DNA from: DASPGQ01 sp035457705
GTDB taxonomy: Bacteria > Acidobacteriota > Vicinamibacteria > Marinacidobacterales > SMYC01
Assembly (NCBI GenBank): GCA_035457705.1
Contig: DATIBD010000046.1
Span: 97,082 to 161,081 of the forward strand
Length of the DNA stretch: 64,000 nt
Direction: 5' to 3'
Part shown: piece after piece, positions 35,715 to 43,761 of the stretch
Layout of the letters: every line of letters begins with the position of its first letter
Numbering within the stretch: the first letter of the stretch is position 1
Notes under the pieces: generated by a model
The model's input: only the letters and a program-made list of their open reading frames with translations
What the model was told of the DNA's origin: nothing
The model's database searches: none
Position numbers and translations under genes: made by a program

Positions 35715-36468
35715 CAGGGCCGCTTCTCCACGAATCGAACCTGCCTTCGAGCATGCTCAAGCCTTGATGGAACAAGACGCCGAGTCCCACGATCACGACG
35801 AGTGAAGTCATCATTTCCGTCGTTCGGAGGAGCGAGCCGTAGTAGCTGATGCTGAACCCCAGTCCCGCGGTGGCGCCGAAGAGCTCCGCGATGACGACTC
35901 CGGTGAGCGCGCGTCCGACGCCGAGCCGGAGGCCCGCCATCACCATCGGGACCGAGGCGGGAAGCGCCACCTTCAGAAACAAATCGCCCTTGCCCGCGCC
36001 GAGCGACCGGGCCGCCCGTACGAGAGTGGGATCCACGTGCTTCATGCCGGAGAGCGTGTTCGTCATGATCGGCGGGAGGGCAAGGAGGAACGAGATCGCG
36101 GCCACCGTCCGGGGTCCGAGCCCGAGCCACAGGACGAACAGAGGATAGAAGGCCACGAGCGGTGCCGCGTAGAAAAACCAGATGAACGGGTCGAGCGCAT
36201 ATTCGAGCGTACGATACCACCCGGCCAGCATGCCCAGCAGGATTCCTAGGGCGATCGCCGATCCGAAGCCCACGACGAACTCACCGAGGCTGACGGCGAG
36301 ATTCTCCGTGAGCTCTCCGGTAGCGATCTGCTCGACCAGCTCCGTGGCGATCGCCGTGGGTTGCGACGTGAAGAACGGGTCGAGCCAACCAACGAGAACA
36401 CCGACCTCCCAGAAAAGGCAGATAAGCAGAAGCATCGCTGACCCCCGAAGCCTGCGGCTTCGGCTCAC
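35707..36468 (-). CDS. ABC importer permease, SsuC/TauC type (second of pair)
   Basis: About 253 residues with a GTG start at 36468 that overlaps the stop of the preceding permease gene (GTGA). Six membrane helices are visible. The binding-protein-dependent inner-membrane EAA loop is around RAARSLGAGKGDLFLKVALPA, and LRLGVGRALTGVVIAEL follows. The family includes importers for nitrate, taurine, alkanesulfonates and thiamine precursors. It is paralogous to the neighbouring permease (36465-37199), so the importer is probably a heterodimer. The longer frame beginning at 36525 lies inside the upstream gene and is not used. Confidence 0.88.
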   Translation of the reverse strand: MSRSRRLRGSAMLLLICLFWEVGVLVGWLDPFFTSQPTAIATELVEQIATGELTENLAVSLGEFVVGFGSAIALGILLGMLAGWYRTLEYALDPFIWFFYAAPLVAFYPLFVLWLGLGPRTVAAISFLLALPPIMTNTLSGMKHVDPTLVRAARSLGAGKGDLFLKVALPASVPMVMAGLRLGVGRALTGVVIAELFGATAGLGFSISYYGSLLRTTEMMTSLVVIVGLGVLFHQGLSMLEGRFDSWRSGPGA

Positions 36469-37199
36469 GGCTCGAGCCTTTCCTCGAGCCGCCTCATGGC
36501 GCTCGTCAGTGCGACACCGGCACACGAGACCAGGAGCGTGTAGAACAGGAGCTCGTCGACCCGAAAGGCCGCCCCCATCGACATGATCTGGTTCCCGACG
36601 CCCCGCTCGGATACGTACATCTCACCGACGACGACGCCGAGGAGACCGCGGCCCATGCCGAGACGGATGCCCGACATGACGGCGGGAAGAGAGCCCGGCA
36701 GGAGGACCTTCAGGAGCACGTCTCGTCTTCGCGCACCGAAAGCGCTCGCGGCGAGAAGAAGCGTCCGCTCGATTCCGCGCGGGCCCGCGACGGTGTTGAT
36801 GACGATCGGAAGCAATGCGCCGATGAAGACGACCGCGACTTTGGACGCCATGCCGATTCCCAGCCACACGACGAGTATCGGAAGGAGAGCCAGACGCGGG
36901 GCCGCGTAGAGAGCCATGATCGGAGCATCCAGGTAGTCCCGCGCGTCGCGGGAGGCGCCGAGGAGGAGGCCGAAAGGTACGCCAACGAGAATCGCGAGTG
37001 CGAGGCCGGCCGCGAGCTCGTAGGAGCTCACCAGCAGGTGGCTCGTCAGGTTCCCGCTTCGAGCGATCGACAAGCCCGCCGCGAGGATACGGCTCGGCTG
37101 GCTCGTGAAGTGGGGGTCGACAAGACCCAGCCTCGGTGCGAGCTCCCAGAGCAACAGCACCGCGCTGACCGAGAGCATCGAGACGACTCGGCGGCGCAT
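36465..37199 (-). CDS. ABC importer permease, SsuC/TauC type (first of pair)
   Basis: A 244-residue inner-membrane permease with about six helices. The EAA-type loop is around AASAFGARRRDVLLKVLLPG, followed by MSGIRLGMGRGLLGVVVGEM. It starts 7 nt after the ATPase gene stop and overlaps the next permease by 4 nt. With 35707-36468 it would form the channel of an importer for a small anionic or cyclic nitrogen compound. No defect is seen. Confidence 0.88.
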   Translation of the reverse strand: MRRRVVSMLSVSAVLLLWELAPRLGLVDPHFTSQPSRILAAGLSIARSGNLTSHLLVSSYELAAGLALAILVGVPFGLLLGASRDARDYLDAPIMALYAAPRLALLPILVVWLGIGMASKVAVVFIGALLPIVINTVAGPRGIERTLLLAASAFGARRRDVLLKVLLPGSLPAVMSGIRLGMGRGLLGVVVGEMYVSERGVGNQIMSMGAAFRVDELLFYTLLVSCAGVALTSAMRRLEERLEP

Positions 37200-37206
37200 G
37201 CTTTCG

Positions 37207-37980
37207 TCACTCGCCGGCCGTTCGTTCGGCTCTGAGATGCTGTCGGATCCGTCGGCGGTGCTCGGCGAAGGCGGCCGTATCGGTCATCTCGACGCTTCGC
37301 GGTCGGGGAAGATCGACCGGAATGACATCGAGGATCCGTCCCGGGTTCCTGGCCATCACGACGACCGTGTCTCCGAGGAGGAGCGCCTCGTCGATGCTGT
37401 GCGTCACGAAGAGCGCCGTCTGCTTGTTCGATTCCCAAATACGGAGGAGCTCCGAGCCCATGATCTCGCGGGTCTGGGCGTCGAGTGCGCCGAAAGGCTC
37501 GTCCATGAGAAGGATGGCAGGATCCACGGCGAGAGCGCGCGCGATCCCGACTCGCTGTTGCATCCCGCCAGAGAGCTGATGGGGGTAGTGGCTCTCGAAA
37601 CCAGAAAGGCCGACGATCTCGATGAACCGGCAGGCGCGCTCGACGGGATCGTCGGCGTTCCATCGCTGAAGCTCGAGGCCGAAACGAACGTTGTCCAGGA
37701 CCGTGCGCCAGGGAAGGAGCGCGAAGCTCTGGAAGACCATCGCTCGGTCGCGCCCGGGTTTTGTGACCACCGTGCCGTCGATGACGACGCGGCCCGAGGT
37801 GGGTCGAAGAAGACCGTCGACTGCGAGAAGCAGGCTGCTCTTTCCGCAGCCGCTCGGCCCCACGATCGTGACGAATCGTCCCCGATCGATCTCGAGATGG
37901 AAATCTTGGACGGCAACGAATTCGTTACCTTGAGGCGTCTCGTAGGAGATGGTGAGATGCTCGATGGCGATGTGGGTCAA
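37207..37980 (-). CDS. ABC importer ATP-binding protein, SsuB/TauB type
   Basis: A 257-residue ATPase with a TTG start at 37980, 12 nt after the solute-binding protein gene. Walker A GPSGCGKS is at 41-48, the Q-loop near 84, the ABC signature LSGGMQQR at 136-143, Walker B ILLMDEP at 156-162 and the switch His in VTHSIDEALLLGD. This powers the importer formed with the two following permeases and the lipoprotein. All catalytic motifs are intact. Confidence 0.92.
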   Translation of the reverse strand: MTHIAIEHLTISYETPQGNEFVAVQDFHLEIDRGRFVTIVGPSGCGKSSLLLAVDGLLRPTSGRVVIDGTVVTKPGRDRAMVFQSFALLPWRTVLDNVRFGLELQRWNADDPVERACRFIEIVGLSGFESHYPHQLSGGMQQRVGIARALAVDPAILLMDEPFGALDAQTREIMGSELLRIWESNKQTALFVTHSIDEALLLGDTVVVMARNPGRILDVIPVDLPRPRSVEMTDTAAFAEHRRRIRQHLRAERTAGE

Positions 37981-37992
37981 GTTCTTGGTGCC

Positions 37993-38970
37993 CTAACGCG
38001 GCAGCCAATCATCCATCGAATCGCGGAATCTCGGCGTCCAGTATTTTTCGACGGGCCAGGGCTCGTCGAATCGGCCGGCCTCGCTACCCATCTCGAAGAA
38101 GACGTCGAGCCCCTTGTCGGAAGGCAGCCGACCGTCCTCGTAGATGAAGGGCAGGATCGCGTCGTAGGTTCGCTCGGCGTACTCGGAGCCGGAGCGCGCT
38201 TCCAGGGACCGGAGCGCACGCGCTTTGTCATTCTTCATGAGGCGAACGCCCCGGACGTGGGCGCGGAGAAGCGCCTCCAGGAGCTCGTCGTGCCCAGTGA
38301 TGTAGGTCTCGGTCGCGAAGAAAACGTGGAACGGATAGTCCCCCGCTAGCGAGCGTTGCGTGATCAGTAGCTTGTAGCCCCGATCTTCCGCGATGAAGGT
38401 CTCGGGCGGGTTGAAGATGTTGACGTCGAGCTGGCCAGCCTGCATGGCTGCGAGACGGGTTCCGGAGTCGCCTCCCTGGACGATTTGAACGTCGGCGTCG
38501 GGATCGATCCCGTTCGCGACGAGGACGTAGCGCGTCAGGAAATCGGTCGACGAGCCGTAGCGCGTTACGCCGAAGCGTTTTCCTTTGACGTCGGCGAGGC
38601 TCGAGATCGATGGGACCGCGTACCAGTCGAAAGCCGGCAGGTTATAGCCGGCCCAGAAAGCTTTGAGCGGCTGCCCCGCCGAGATGCCTACGGTGACGCC
38701 CGCGAGCGAAGTAATGCCGACGTCGATCGATCCCGCGACCACCGCACGTACGAGATCCGACCCGCCGCGGAAAACGACGAGCTCGACGTCGAGCCCTTCG
38801 TCCTCGAAGTACCGCTCTTCGTCGGCGAGGTAGAGGGGTAGAAACGTGGATGCCGCTACGGGAAGTCCGATGCGAACGTGAGTCCTCCCATCGTTGGAGG
38901 GGCTGCAGGCAGAAACCCCGGTGAGGCCGCCGATGAGGAAGACCGTAAGAAAGCGAGCGGGCGCGCTCAC
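37993..38970 (-). CDS. ABC importer solute-binding lipoprotein, SsuA/NMT1 type
   Basis: A 325-residue lipoprotein: signal peptide with lipobox GVSAC (Cys22), then the NMT1/SsuA-like binding fold. Characteristic segments are LPLYLADEERYFEDEGLDVE, VVAGSIDVGITSLAGVTVGI and GKRFGVTRYGSSTDFLTRY. The GTG start overlaps the stop of the nitroreductase gene (GTGA). The family binds nitrate, sulfonates, taurine, thiamine precursors and aromatic or heterocyclic acids, so the fold does not define the ligand. The linked hydantoinase suggests a cyclic amide or imide. Confidence 0.88.
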   Translation of the reverse strand: MSAPARFLTVFLIGGLTGVSACSPSNDGRTHVRIGLPVAASTFLPLYLADEERYFEDEGLDVELVVFRGGSDLVRAVVAGSIDVGITSLAGVTVGISAGQPLKAFWAGYNLPAFDWYAVPSISSLADVKGKRFGVTRYGSSTDFLTRYVLVANGIDPDADVQIVQGGDSGTRLAAMQAGQLDVNIFNPPETFIAEDRGYKLLITQRSLAGDYPFHVFFATETYITGHDELLEALLRAHVRGVRLMKNDKARALRSLEARSGSEYAERTYDAILPFIYEDGRLPSDKGLDVFFEMGSEAGRFDEPWPVEKYWTPRFRDSMDDWLPR

Positions 38971-39770
38971 GCGTTACCGTCTTTCTTGTTCGGTTGTTTC
39001 TCGCCTCGCGAACGGCGGTAGACCCGGATCGTGGCGGCCCGCAGCCGGTACAAATGCTCCACGACTTCACGGGTGCTCATGAGCTTCTTCTCGTCGTACG
39101 TCTCCTCGTGCACGATGTCCGCGAGTTTCCGGCGGACGCTTCCCGTCAGCGGCCGCTCCGGGTAGCCCACCGGGATGATCGTGTGCATCGTGAGGATCGG
39201 CGGCACGTTCAAGATCTGTTTGAATGGATCGGGGATGTGAATGGAGACCCACTGCGTCGCGAGACCGAGAGCCGTGGCGGCGAGGTGGATGTGCGTTTCC
39301 GCGATGGAAAGCGCATCGGTCAAATGCGTTTGATGTCGTCCGGGTGTGCTCGCCCCCGAGACCGAGGCAAGCTGGCGCCTGCCGTCTCCGAGGACGACGA
39401 TGAGAGCGGGCGCCTTCGACCAGCCCGGGCGGACACGAAGCGCTTCGATCTGGGCCTCGACGTCCCCATCGAGACGGAAGCCGGGATGGCGCAGCTCGTA
39501 AGGAAAGCGCTGTTCGAGCCAGAAGTTCAGCTCGTTCATGTAGTCCTGGTACGCGCGGTAGAGCTTCGCGATCGTTTCCGGAGCGCGGACGACGATGAAC
39601 TCCCAGGGCTGGGCGTTCGCGCCAGACATCGCCCAGCGCGCTGCCTCCAGAAGTTTCTCCACGTGTCCATCGGGAATCGGGTCGGAACGAAACCGGCGGC
39701 AGCTGTGACGGGCTTTGACCAGAGTCAGAAACGAATCGTAGGCTTCGGTACCACTCATGCGCGCCCGCAT
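38967..39770 (-). CDS. Nitroreductase-family flavoprotein
   Basis: About 267 residues starting MRARMSGTEAYDSF at 39770, 7 nt after the stop of the preceding M24-like gene. The FMN-binding nitroreductase fold is shown by KARHSCRRFRSDPIP near the N-terminus, LEAARWAMSGANAQPWEFIV, the helical middle, IAETHIHLAATALGLATQW and TIIPVGYPERPLTG. Members reduce nitro groups, enones or flavins with NAD(P)H, and a few act as dehydrogenases or in flavin fragmentation. In this operon it may reduce or oxidise the imported ring before or after hydrolysis; that is inference. Confidence 0.85.
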   Translation of the reverse strand: MRARMSGTEAYDSFLTLVKARHSCRRFRSDPIPDGHVEKLLEAARWAMSGANAQPWEFIVVRAPETIAKLYRAYQDYMNELNFWLEQRFPYELRHPGFRLDGDVEAQIEALRVRPGWSKAPALIVVLGDGRRQLASVSGASTPGRHQTHLTDALSIAETHIHLAATALGLATQWVSIHIPDPFKQILNVPPILTMHTIIPVGYPERPLTGSVRRKLADIVHEETYDEKKLMSTREVVEHLYRLRAATIRVYRRSRGEKQPNKKDGNA

Positions 39771-39777
39771 TCTACTC

Positions 39778-40743
39778 TCACAGGAGTCTCGCGCTCGTCG
39801 CCGACTCGGTGACACACGTGTCGCCGTACCAACGGCCCGCGGATGATTCCACATGGACACTTACCAGACGGCCGGGCTCGATGCGGGCGTCTTTTGGCAT
39901 CATTCGGAAGGGGACGTCTCCCGAGAGGTCGAATAGGACGATTCGCGCCGAGCTCCAATCTATCAGGGCGTCGACGAGCCTTGCGCGCCCCTCGTCGTTG
40001 TACGGACCCACGGGCCGCGACAGCTGCACCCAGTGTCCGCGATACTCGGAAGCGACGACGACCGACGTCGAAGAATCGATGGGGCGGTCCGAAGCCGGTC
40101 TCGGGGCTGATATGCCATCCGTCACCACCCGAATAATGACGTCCTCCATCCCGCCGGTGCGAAGCGCCCGCTCGTGGCACGCCACGAGCTCGTGCTCGGA
40201 GCCGGCCTGCAGTTCCGCAATCGCCTGTTCGACGAGCCTTCGGGTCGCTGCGGCGGCGTCGCGGCGGATCGAAAGCTCGGTCGGGTCGGGAGCGCCGAGG
40301 AGGGTCGCCAAAGGGATATTGGTGACCTCGAGCCCCGCGCCCACGAGCGGGCGATACACGTCGTACGGGAGCTTCGAGAGATCGAGCACCCCGATCCGAG
40401 ACCACGCGTGCTCGGCGGCGAGGGCGGCGAGATCGGATCCGAAGTCTTTGCTGTGTCGCAGCTCATCGACGTAGGTGACCGTGCGAAGCCACGGATATAC
40501 TCGGGGCGAGTTTCCGCAAAGCAAGATGGTCCCGCCGGAAAGGGGAACGACGAGGAGCGAGCGTCCCCAGTAGGGCATGAAGTTCACGAGAGAACGTACC
40601 GGGTTCGCACGCCAGAGATCCGCGTAGACTACGACGGCGGAGACGTCTAGCGACGATGCGACGGAGCGGGCCTTCGCGAGACGCCCGTCGAGCACCGCCC
40701 GAGGCAGCTCGTTCTCGTCCCAGGCAATCAAGCCTCGCTTCAT
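39778..40743 (-). CDS. M24-like (creatinase/prolidase fold) protein, degenerate
   Basis: About 321 residues starting MKRGLIAWDENELPRAVLDG; its ATG overlaps the stop of the preceding M24 gene (ATGA at 40740-40743). The N-terminal half looks like a creatinase N-domain (VVYADLWRANPVRSLVNFMP). The C-terminal half resembles a shortened pita-bread domain (IRRDAAAATRRLVEQAIAEL, VVVASEYRGHWVQLSRPVG). The His-containing GHGLG block and the acidic metal ligands of M24 peptidases are absent. It is probably not a metallopeptidase and may be a structural partner of the upstream M24 protein or an enzyme with different chemistry. Confidence 0.7.
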   Translation of the reverse strand: MKRGLIAWDENELPRAVLDGRLAKARSVASSLDVSAVVVYADLWRANPVRSLVNFMPYWGRSLLVVPLSGGTILLCGNSPRVYPWLRTVTYVDELRHSKDFGSDLAALAAEHAWSRIGVLDLSKLPYDVYRPLVGAGLEVTNIPLATLLGAPDPTELSIRRDAAAATRRLVEQAIAELQAGSEHELVACHERALRTGGMEDVIIRVVTDGISAPRPASDRPIDSSTSVVVASEYRGHWVQLSRPVGPYNDEGRARLVDALIDWSSARIVLFDLSGDVPFRMMPKDARIEPGRLVSVHVESSAGRWYGDTCVTESATSARLL

Positions 40744-41831
40744 GGTGCGGTATGAAAGAGCTTCTTCTCCGTCGTCGACAGCGACTCGCAACCCTCCTTC
40801 GTGACGACGAGGGCGTCCCCGAAGACCATATAGCCCACGGTCGGAAGATACGTGTTGGGATGCGCGATGAGCACCATGCCTTCTTCCACCACGGAGTCGA
40901 CGTCCTCCAGAATCTGCGGCTTTTCATCGACGAAGCGTCCGAGCCCATGACCGCGAACTCGAGTGTACTCGGGCCCGGTATAAGCTCCGAAGCCGGCCTC
41001 GCGGAAGACGTCGTTCTCGGCTCGGGCGACGTCGGAGACGAGAACCCCCGGCTTCAAGAGGTCTTCCGCCGCTTGCTGCGCCCGGCGAAAGATGTCGAAG
41101 GCCTCTTGTTGCGCCCGGCTCGGCTCGCCCACGACCAGGGTGCGACAGATCTGTGCATAGAACCCGTTCACTTGCGGCGTGAGCTCGGTGGCGACCAAGT
41201 CTCCGGGAGCGAGCCTCTTCTCGGTCGCGGGCTTCATGCTCCGAACTTCGGTGCCCCCCGACGAGAGCAACATGAAGTTGTCTTCAGCGCCTGCGGATTT
41301 GAGAAAGGCTTCGACCTCGGCGACGAGCACGTACTCCGGGATTCCCGCCTGGGAGGTCTCGACGAACCTCGCGTAGCCCTGGTCGGCAAGCGCGGCTGCA
41401 TGCCGAAGCGCCGCGAGCTCATCTTTCGTCTTGACCATTCGGAGCCGCTCCAGATCGGCCGTGACGGAATCCGGGACGCCCTTCGAGCCAAGGGCTTCGA
41501 CGAAGCGGATTTCCATGAGCTCGAGACCGCAGACCGCGGCGTGCTCGAAACGAAGCCGGGCAAGCGCATCACAGGGATCGGGCGCGAGAATTACCTCGAA
41601 CCCGTCATTCGAGCCGGTGCGGGCGCAGGCCTCATCCCAGCGATCGGAGACGATGACGAAGACGTCTCCCGAACGTGTGACGCCGGCAAAGGCGTACGGC
41701 CCCTGATAGGGAAGATCGACGAGAAAACGAAAATAGTCCTGGCGCCAGCCGTCTCCATAGACAAGGAGCAAATCCCGCCCGCGCTCTTCCAACAAACGCG
41801 TGAGCTGATCGAGCCGCCGTCGTTTCAACAT
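40740..41831 (-). CDS. M24-fold hydrolase without the usual metal ligands (creatinase/ectoine-hydrolase-like)
   Basis: A 363-residue creatinase N-domain plus pita-bread domain, first gene of the nine-gene operon. In M24 peptidases two Asp, one His and two Glu bind metals. Here the first Asp is Glu (VATELTP), the second is Gln (FYAQICRT), the His is kept (RGHGLGRF), the first Glu is His (LIAHPNTY) and the last lies in GYMVFGDALVV without Glu. Metal-free non-peptidase members such as creatinase are known, and ectoine hydrolase also belongs to this fold. This protein therefore probably opens or cleaves a C-N bond of a small molecule. Annotation as Xaa-Pro peptidase would likely be wrong. Confidence 0.8.
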   Translation of the reverse strand: MLKRRRLDQLTRLLEERGRDLLLVYGDGWRQDYFRFLVDLPYQGPYAFAGVTRSGDVFVIVSDRWDEACARTGSNDGFEVILAPDPCDALARLRFEHAAVCGLELMEIRFVEALGSKGVPDSVTADLERLRMVKTKDELAALRHAAALADQGYARFVETSQAGIPEYVLVAEVEAFLKSAGAEDNFMLLSSGGTEVRSMKPATEKRLAPGDLVATELTPQVNGFYAQICRTLVVGEPSRAQQEAFDIFRRAQQAAEDLLKPGVLVSDVARAENDVFREAGFGAYTGPEYTRVRGHGLGRFVDEKPQILEDVDSVVEEGMVLIAHPNTYLPTVGYMVFGDALVVTKEGCESLSTTEKKLFHTAP

Positions 41832-41881
41832 CGGACGAATCGCATTCTATTCGAAGCCGTGCGCAGAGCGGACGGTGACAT

Positions 41882-41911
41882 TTGTTGGTGAAGGGCTTCC
41901 TCGTCTATAGT
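41882..41911 (+). promoter_or_regulatory. Putative sigma-70-type promoter for the phosphatase-like gene
   Basis: TTGTTG (41882-41887) and TATAGT (41906-41911) are separated by 18 nt. An AGGAGG ribosome site (41923-41928) and the ATG at 41934 follow. The nine-gene operon diverges from the same 102-nt gap; a TAGAAT lies on its strand just before its ATG, but with no good -35. Confidence 0.45.
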
Positions 41912-41933
41912 CGATAATCTACAGGAGGCGACG

Positions 41934-42446
41934 ATGCGACGGATTATCTTGGCTCTCGCATTACTTTGTTTCGTGGCGCCCCTTGGTCTCGGTCAGGACA
42001 AGCTCGAGGACATTCGGGCCTATCTCCGGATCTCGGACCAGCTCGCCACATCGGGCCAGATCGAGTATCAGCAGATCCCCGCCATCAAGGACGCCGGCTT
42101 CGATGTGGTGGTCAACCTCGCTCCCGCCCGCAAGGAAAGAAACGGTGAGGAGGGTTTCCTCGTCACCGAGCAAGGAATGACTTATATCCAGATTCCCGTC
42201 GATTGGGAGAACCCGTCTCTCCGGGACCTCGATCTCTTCTTCGATGTAATGAATGCGAATCAGGACCGGAAGGTCTACGTCCACTGTTTCGCGAATATGA
42301 GAGTCTCTGCATTCGTCTACCTCTATCGGACACTCGAGCTCGGGCTTCCCAAAGACCAGGCGCACGCCGACCTGGCGAAGATCTGGGACCCGGCGAGCGA
42401 GCCCCAGTGGGCGCGTTTCATCGAGCAGGCCGAAGCCCGTAAATAG
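41934..42446 (+). CDS. Exported dual-specificity-phosphatase-like protein
   Basis: A 170-residue protein with a signal peptide (MRRIILALALLCFVAPLGLG). The fold resembles small tyrosine/dual-specificity phosphatases: DQLATSGQIEYQQIPAIKDA, FDVVVNLAPA, and the phosphate-binding loop VHCFANMRVSAF with Cys118 and Arg123. Only four residues separate Cys and Arg, while classical phosphatases have five. Related bacterial exported proteins share the HCxANMR pattern, so this is probably a subfamily trait. The substrate is unknown. AGGAGG precedes the ATG. Confidence 0.75.
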   Translation: MRRIILALALLCFVAPLGLGQDKLEDIRAYLRISDQLATSGQIEYQQIPAIKDAGFDVVVNLAPARKERNGEEGFLVTEQGMTYIQIPVDWENPSLRDLDLFFDVMNANQDRKVYVHCFANMRVSAFVYLYRTLELGLPKDQAHADLAKIWDPASEPQWARFIEQAEARK

Positions 42447-43076
42447 GGATCGGGGAGCGCATGGCGGCACGGCGCCAAGAAACATGCCGGTATAATTCGC
42501 CCTGCCCTGAAGCCTGCGCGGTTGCAGGCGCCAGGGAATCGCTTGGCCGTTTCGGTACTCTCACGCTCGACCCGAACGGGGGAAGCTCAGGAGAGAGGGG
42601 GGCCGCCCATGCGCCGCGCGGAGATCCGAAACGATCCTCTGGCCCCACGACATGGTCGTCGACTACGACGAGAGCGTCAACTTCTGCATCAAGCACATCC
42701 ACCTTTGCGTGAGGGACTATGTAGTCTTGCTGATCGCTAAACTCCGCGCAGCGTACATCGAGAATGACCAGCGGTTTGTCGGGCCCTCGGCCGAGCTATT
42801 CAGACTTGACCACTACAGGCCCCGATCAGATTGGCTTGTCGAATCGCCTCGACTCAATTTGGTCGGGAGCAAATTCGGACGATTAGTTCAAATCTAGGAC
42901 GGATCGTCGCGAGGTCATCAAAGCGTTCGAGGCCCGTGGCCGAGAAGCTCCCCTATGAAGGACCCACCTCACGCCAGAGCTGCTCCGGCGCGACGGATGG
43001 GGTTTTAGCGCGAGTACCGTGTCGCGGCTTGTGGCGGCGATTGAGCGAACGAACTCCCCCCGTAATCCGTTCCGGT
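42447..43076. other. Gene-poor stretch with possible coding fragments
   Basis: About 630 nt without a convincing intact gene. On the plus strand an 81-codon frame (42652-42897, HIHLCVRDYVVLLIAKLRAA) has no recognised family. Near 42890-43060 two pieces look protein-like: RTDRREVIKAFEARGREAP, then after a stop LLRRDGWGFSASTVSRLVAA, which resembles a helix-turn-helix. They could be the ruins of a DNA-binding or transposase gene. A TATAAT-like hexamer lies near 42490. Confidence 0.3.
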
Positions 43077-43622
43077 TCAGCGGTTGTTGTTGGCAGTCTT
43101 GCGAATCGCGATGAGGCGATCGTAGTTGTTCTCGGCGAAGTGGTCGAGCGTGCGCGCGAGGCCGTCGGCGATCGTCTTCCAGCTCTGGTACGTCTGCTTG
43201 TGTTCCATGGCGACCCCGGCGGTCATGGGCATTTCGCCTCCCTGGCGGTCGTAAATTCCCGGGGTGCCGCCGGCGTGCTCTACGACCGCGAACTCCCCGT
43301 AGTCGTCCTCGGCTTCGAAATCACCTGCCTTCAACCGATAGCGAAGCGCGTAGCCCGACTCTTTGTCCTGGGAGCGATCGACAACGACGAAGTGCATCTC
43401 CGCCTGGCTTTCCTCTTCGACGGGCTCGATCCACTTCATCTTCTTGACGCGTTTGCGGATTTCTTCCGCTGAATCCAACAGCCCACCGGCGTTCGGCTTT
43501 TCGTTCCCTTCCGCATCCATCGTCTCGGCAACGACAGTGACACGGATCTTCCCCTCCGTCGGCTTGCCGGGAGCGAGGGGTAACGCGAGGAGCGTAGCCC
43601 ATGCGAGCACGAGACTGCTCAT
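43077..43622 (-). CDS. Hypothetical exported protein
   Basis: About 181 residues. The start at 43622 (MSSLVLAWATLLALPLAPGK) gives a signal peptide and has GGGAGG about 7 nt upstream; a longer frame lacks these. The mature part is charged: TVVAETMDAEGNEKPNAGG, then AEEIRKRVKKMKWIEPVEEE, then an acidic strand-rich region and a C-terminal helix (ADGLARTLDHFAENNYDRLI). No known family or catalytic motif is recognised. It is a single gene on the minus strand, divergent from the methyltransferase. Confidence 0.6.
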   Translation of the reverse strand: MSSLVLAWATLLALPLAPGKPTEGKIRVTVVAETMDAEGNEKPNAGGLLDSAEEIRKRVKKMKWIEPVEEESQAEMHFVVVDRSQDKESGYALRYRLKAGDFEAEDDYGEFAVVEHAGGTPGIYDRQGGEMPMTAGVAMEHKQTYQSWKTIADGLARTLDHFAENNYDRLIAIRKTANNNR

Positions 43623-43761
43623 GATGCGCCTCCCGAGAGGACCGTACCGCGTCTCATGCTCGAGCGCAAGGGTACAGCGGTTCGCTTGACGCGTCGCCAC
43701 ACTTGCTAGAAAGTCATTGCTTAGCGTTGTTGCTACGTAAACGCTTCGTGGGAGAGGGAAC

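Noticed and set aside
36471..36525. N-terminal extension of the second permease to a GTG at 36525
   Set aside because: The extension lies inside the upstream permease gene; the GTG at 36468 forms a GTGA coupling and matches the family start.
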